From contig CM040087.1 of NCBI GenBank assembly GCA_022496805.1, positions 34,868,253-34,932,252 on the forward strand: DNA of 64,000 bases. Direction: 5' to 3'. Source of the stretch: Pohlia nutans. Taxonomy: Eukaryota > Streptophyta > Bryopsida > Bryales > Mniaceae. A program made the translations under genes and the position numbers. Every line of letters starts with the position of its first letter. Position 1 is the stretch's first letter. This document shows, piece by piece, positions 60,493 to 64,000 of this stretch. The notes under the pieces were generated by a model. That model was not told the origin of the DNA and did not search any database. It saw only the letters and a list, made by a program, of their open reading frames with translations.

Positions 60493-61655
60493 AATAAGTT
60501 AAAGATAAAACTGAAAAGTTTCAATTCCAATGGTCAAAAATGTTGTGGTAGGATATGTTCACCCTATATGTATAATATTTATTTTTGTAGTTTTATTTTT
60601 AGATACTAAATATTTGAAATTCAAAATATCCTACTTCATAACTTCAAACTTTGTAAAATTTTCAGTGTACACACCTTGTCGTTGATGGCTTTTTGACAAT
60701 GACAAAAATAACACCTGTATAAAGACCAATCAAGACTAGTTTAGTCTATAGACCAAGAATTTGTCCATGCTCCTCTAAAGTCTGTGATTGGCCTATAAAC
60801 TCGTCCGGATGACTTAGATTTACACTACTAGGATAAAAAGAAGAATGGTCACAAATGTCACGGTACCCTAAACTTGGAAGCAGCTAGCACATACCTCATT
60901 ACACTATCATATTGGCTAAATTGGCCTATTTCTGAGGGCCACCAAATGTTGTAACATTCAAGTGTTTAATCCCTAAAAGTCCAACTGTCCAAAAAGTAAA
61001 CAATGTACAAAATCAAACACAAACTTCTCATATGTCATTGACATTTTTTGAAATATGGATTTTTTACTATATATTTTATGGGAAGCTAGACTCATGCATG
61101 TGTGAACTGATTAGAAAGGGAATGATTTGTGAAATATTTATGCCTCATTTTATGTTGTAGTGATTCACCCAAAATTTTGAAGATTTCACTATAAAAGTGC
61201 TCTTAAAAACTTCATCTCATAAAATTAAGCAACCAAAAAATTTCAAAAAATCACTACACTTAAAGTATTACATTTCAACCAATCACAACAAATTTCATGT
61301 ACAAATTGTCAATATGTTATTTGTAATCTAATTAAAAATAAAGTGCCTTCCTAGCGGAAAGGGCTCCTTGTTTCACAAAAAATGACTACCAAAAAGAGTT
61401 TAATTTCACCAAAAATTAATTAGAACTTTGGTGGAATTGAACTTTTTTTAATAATCATTTTTGGTGAAATAGGGAGCCCTTTGCACTAGCAAATGTTGTT
61501 GGATTTTTTGAAATTTTTTCCAATTTTATTGATTTTTAGCTTCCCTTCAAAGCATTTACCCTCTCTTGTCTCTCCATGAAAAAGAGGTGATGGAGTTGCC
61601 ATTATTTATCCTGTCATTTTTTTCAGTAGTTTAGGGTTGTTTCAACAGGGATTAT

Positions 61656-62547
61656 CCCCTAAACGTTCCAGCATTCAGAAACTAAATCATGAACAGATTC
61701 AAAGCCTTGTGACTTTCTCATACAATCTCGAATGACTTTCATCCAAGTCGCCTTTCCAAGCCTATTAACCCCTAAAGGACCCAGTCTAATTTTCTAAGTT
61801 TGGTTAACTTAGTATAGAATGAGTATTGATCGTCAATTATTGAGATTTTTTGTGGTGATTCTATTCTTTGTAACAAAGATGGGATGGTAATTTGCGTACG
61901 TAGATGATGTATAGATCAAAAGATACAATCATGTAAAGGTGAAAAACCTAATTGCGGGCACCTCCTGAAAATTTTCATACAATGAGCTATGCATCTGAAT
62001 TTTTGTACACAATGAGCTAACGCCCCCATATACACACTGCCAAATTTATTTTACCAAATCTAAGACTAAACTTTGCATTTTGGGCATTTTCAAGAAGTTT
62101 CAAACTTGGGCAACAAGGCAAAAAAAAAATGCTACCAACTTTGAAGCTTATAATCTTACTATTGAAGAACCTTGAACGGTTGAATTTTTTTAGGTTGTAA
62201 TAAATTCAAGTTGATTGAAACATCCTACGATTGGACCGGTCAAAAAGGTTTTAAATTGAAAGCTATTTGTCTTTTTATGAGAAGGGATACTTTGGAGTGT
62301 TTGGAGAGAAACATAGTTGTGGTCCTTTAGGGGTTAATTTCTCTACCAATTAAAGTAAATTTTTTGTGATGAGGAGATGTTGATAATATTGGAGAGGCCT
62401 TTAAATGCAAGTACGCTTGATTCGTTGGGTAAATTCTAAGCTTGCAATGGTCCTCTCATGTACACATTTTGTACATTTGAACCATGCTAATATCTATTTT
62501 TGAGGCTAGCATCTACAATGTGTTCAAAGGGTGGATACGTTTAGGGG
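61656..62547. mobile_element. TTAA-type element with a nested TTAA-type element
   Basis: Ends CCCCTAAACGTTCCAGC and the inverse of CCCCTAAACGTATCCACC. The right flank is TTAA (62548-62551), the left TTAT (61652-61655, one change). It contains the element 61769-62333. A further probable member lies at about 60970-61636 (TCCCTAAAAGTCC after TTAA; degraded right end), related to 22820-23263 in inverse. Confidence 0.7.
61769..62333. mobile_element. TTAA-type MITE (565 bp), nested
   Basis: Ends CCCCTAAAGGACCCAGTC and the inverse of CCCCTAAAGGACCACAAC, flanked by TTAA (61765-61768 and 62334-62337). It interrupts the element 61656-62547, so members with different ends were active at different times. 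Confidence 0.85.
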
Positions 62548-62775
62548 TTAATTGCTGTAGTGAGAGTGTAATAATATGTGCAAAGTTGGTCCATATGCAA
62601 GCTTCATGTGCAAGGAGGTCTAAGTTAGTGCTCCAGGGATGGTGTGATTTTATGAATCACAACCCATTAGGTCAAATGTTGCTATTAATTTGCCATGGTA
62701 ATTAGCGGATTCAATGGCGATCACCCTTGTCAGTCAGTGTAATTGTCTGCACACAATATAATTGGATGCTGCAGT

Positions 62776-63075
62776 TTATACTCGGGGAGTGCACTCTACA
62801 TTATGTTTGAGAATCACTTGTGTTCATGAATCCCCTCTAAAAACTCCATGTATGCGAGGGGTTATATGTCCAAAAACTTTTGAATACATATTTCTTATGT
62901 CTTAAATACATGTTTAATGTAAGCATAAGTTAATATTTTCAGCTCTAAATATGTTTATATGTAATATGTTTATGCGTAATATGTTAATACATAATATGGC
63001 AACGTTCAAATTAATATCCCTTTTGTGCACTTATGTATACTTGTACGTGTTTAGTACAATGCATCCCTTGGAAGT
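62776..63075. repeat. Dispersed repeat, copy B
   Basis: Direct-orientation relative of 4300-4612. From 63076 to 64000 I see no gene, RNA or complete mobile element. Confidence 0.65.
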
Positions 63076-64000
63076 TCATATATAGGGTATCCATCCCTAT
63101 TATTGCTCACAACTATTACAGATGTGGTCCTATTTCATCTATATATATAACTCAAAAAAAATTCACCACAATTACAAAAACCAAATCAACTTCACTTTCA
63201 TCAAATAAAATGTTACTTTTGCAAAAGCATGTGATCTAAAATTCCTTCCTTGTGAACATCATCGATGAAAAGGGCATTAATTTCATTGTTCCTAATATTG
63301 TTCCCGGGTATTGTTCGTGATAAATTTTGGTCAGCAGTCATAAGAACATGGAGTTTCATTGCTAGTTTGTATTACTACTGCTTGTTGGTTTTGGTTTGTA
63401 GTCATGGAGACATGGGTGCGCAATCATCGGTATACGAGGAGTCACAGGGACATCTACCTTGTGTAGTGACCTCCAAGAACTCATAATGATGCATAAAAAC
63501 TTCTTTGCTCCACTTCTAGGAAGATTCCGTAGGTGGAAGAATTTCGTAAATATCGATTGAGGAAATTGATCAAGGATTTCATCATAATTGACCTAGAAAT
63601 AATCAAAATAATGATCATAATAGTGGCCCAAAAGACCATATTGAATAAAAGTCTATGAGGGATAGTTTGTCTATTTATGCCTCTAAGACATCTAAGACAT
63701 GTAAAGCAATGTCTTTCCTTTGGGTCCCCTCTCAAAGGTAGACTTTACAATTGATTCAAGAAATGTAAGTATGGAAGATTATTGATGTCATTTGAAGTCA
63801 TCCACTGAAATTCTCAGTTGGTGAGTTCCTGAGCAAGGAGATCAACTACTACATGGTGTGGAATCGGGGGGTGTGGGGTGCACGGGATGCGAGTGAGGTA
63901 TATTTTCAGAATGTTTGCTGACGTTAACAAAAAGATTTCTTAAACTCCAAATACTAAAATCCTAACCCCAAATTCCAAACCCTACCCTGAATTGCCATGT

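Overview
The window is nuclear DNA from a plant. It has intron-rich genes with GT/AG junctions, an interstitial (CCCTAAA)n tract, Stowaway- and Tourist-type MITEs, and AT-rich intergenic DNA. It carries homologues of two plant gene families: an RLT-type homeobox-DDT protein and a PSK SIMULATOR-type DUF3475/DUF668 protein. A non-seed land plant such as a moss is plausible from the moderate intron sizes and the MITE-rich, LTR-poor spacers, but nothing seen proves the lineage.

Layout: (1) 1-6000, gene-free, with MITEs and degraded dispersed repeats. (2) 6000-18800, plus strand, an RLT-like chromatin gene; I resolved 22 coding exons joining in frame to 1,800 codons. (3) 18800-39100, gene-free and built almost entirely of nested MITEs, including a 1-kb foldback and a 3.5-kb long-inverted-repeat (MULE-like) element. 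(4) 39100-41300, plus strand, a one-exon-coding plant-specific gene of unknown function. (5) 41300-48500, MITEs and a minisatellite. (6) 48600-58100, minus strand, a PSI-like gene with 12 coding exons (690 codons), its introns full of MITE remnants and holding a short nad1-like mitochondrial fragment beside telomere-type repeats. (7) 58100-64000, a minisatellite and more MITEs.

The most unusual content is a diverse set of non-autonomous elements (71 bp to about 1.2 kb) with ends CCC[C/T]T..., each inserted at TTAA and flanked by TTAA on both sides. Three insertions can be compared with a related, uninterrupted copy of the host repeat in this same window, and each shows a single TTAA where the filled copy has two. 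That is the target signature of the piggyBac superfamily, which I recall as rare or unreported in land plants. Two 803-bp copies differ at only about six positions, so movement was recent. No transposase gene is present. A second MITE group (ends RGAGTTA or AGAGAAATTCG) shows 3-bp duplications of the form A-N-T, one of them supported by an empty site.

The three genes have no evident functional link: one is a chromatin-remodelling partner, one a membrane-anchored growth-signalling type protein, and one unknown. All comparisons were made by eye; counts of mismatches are approximate.
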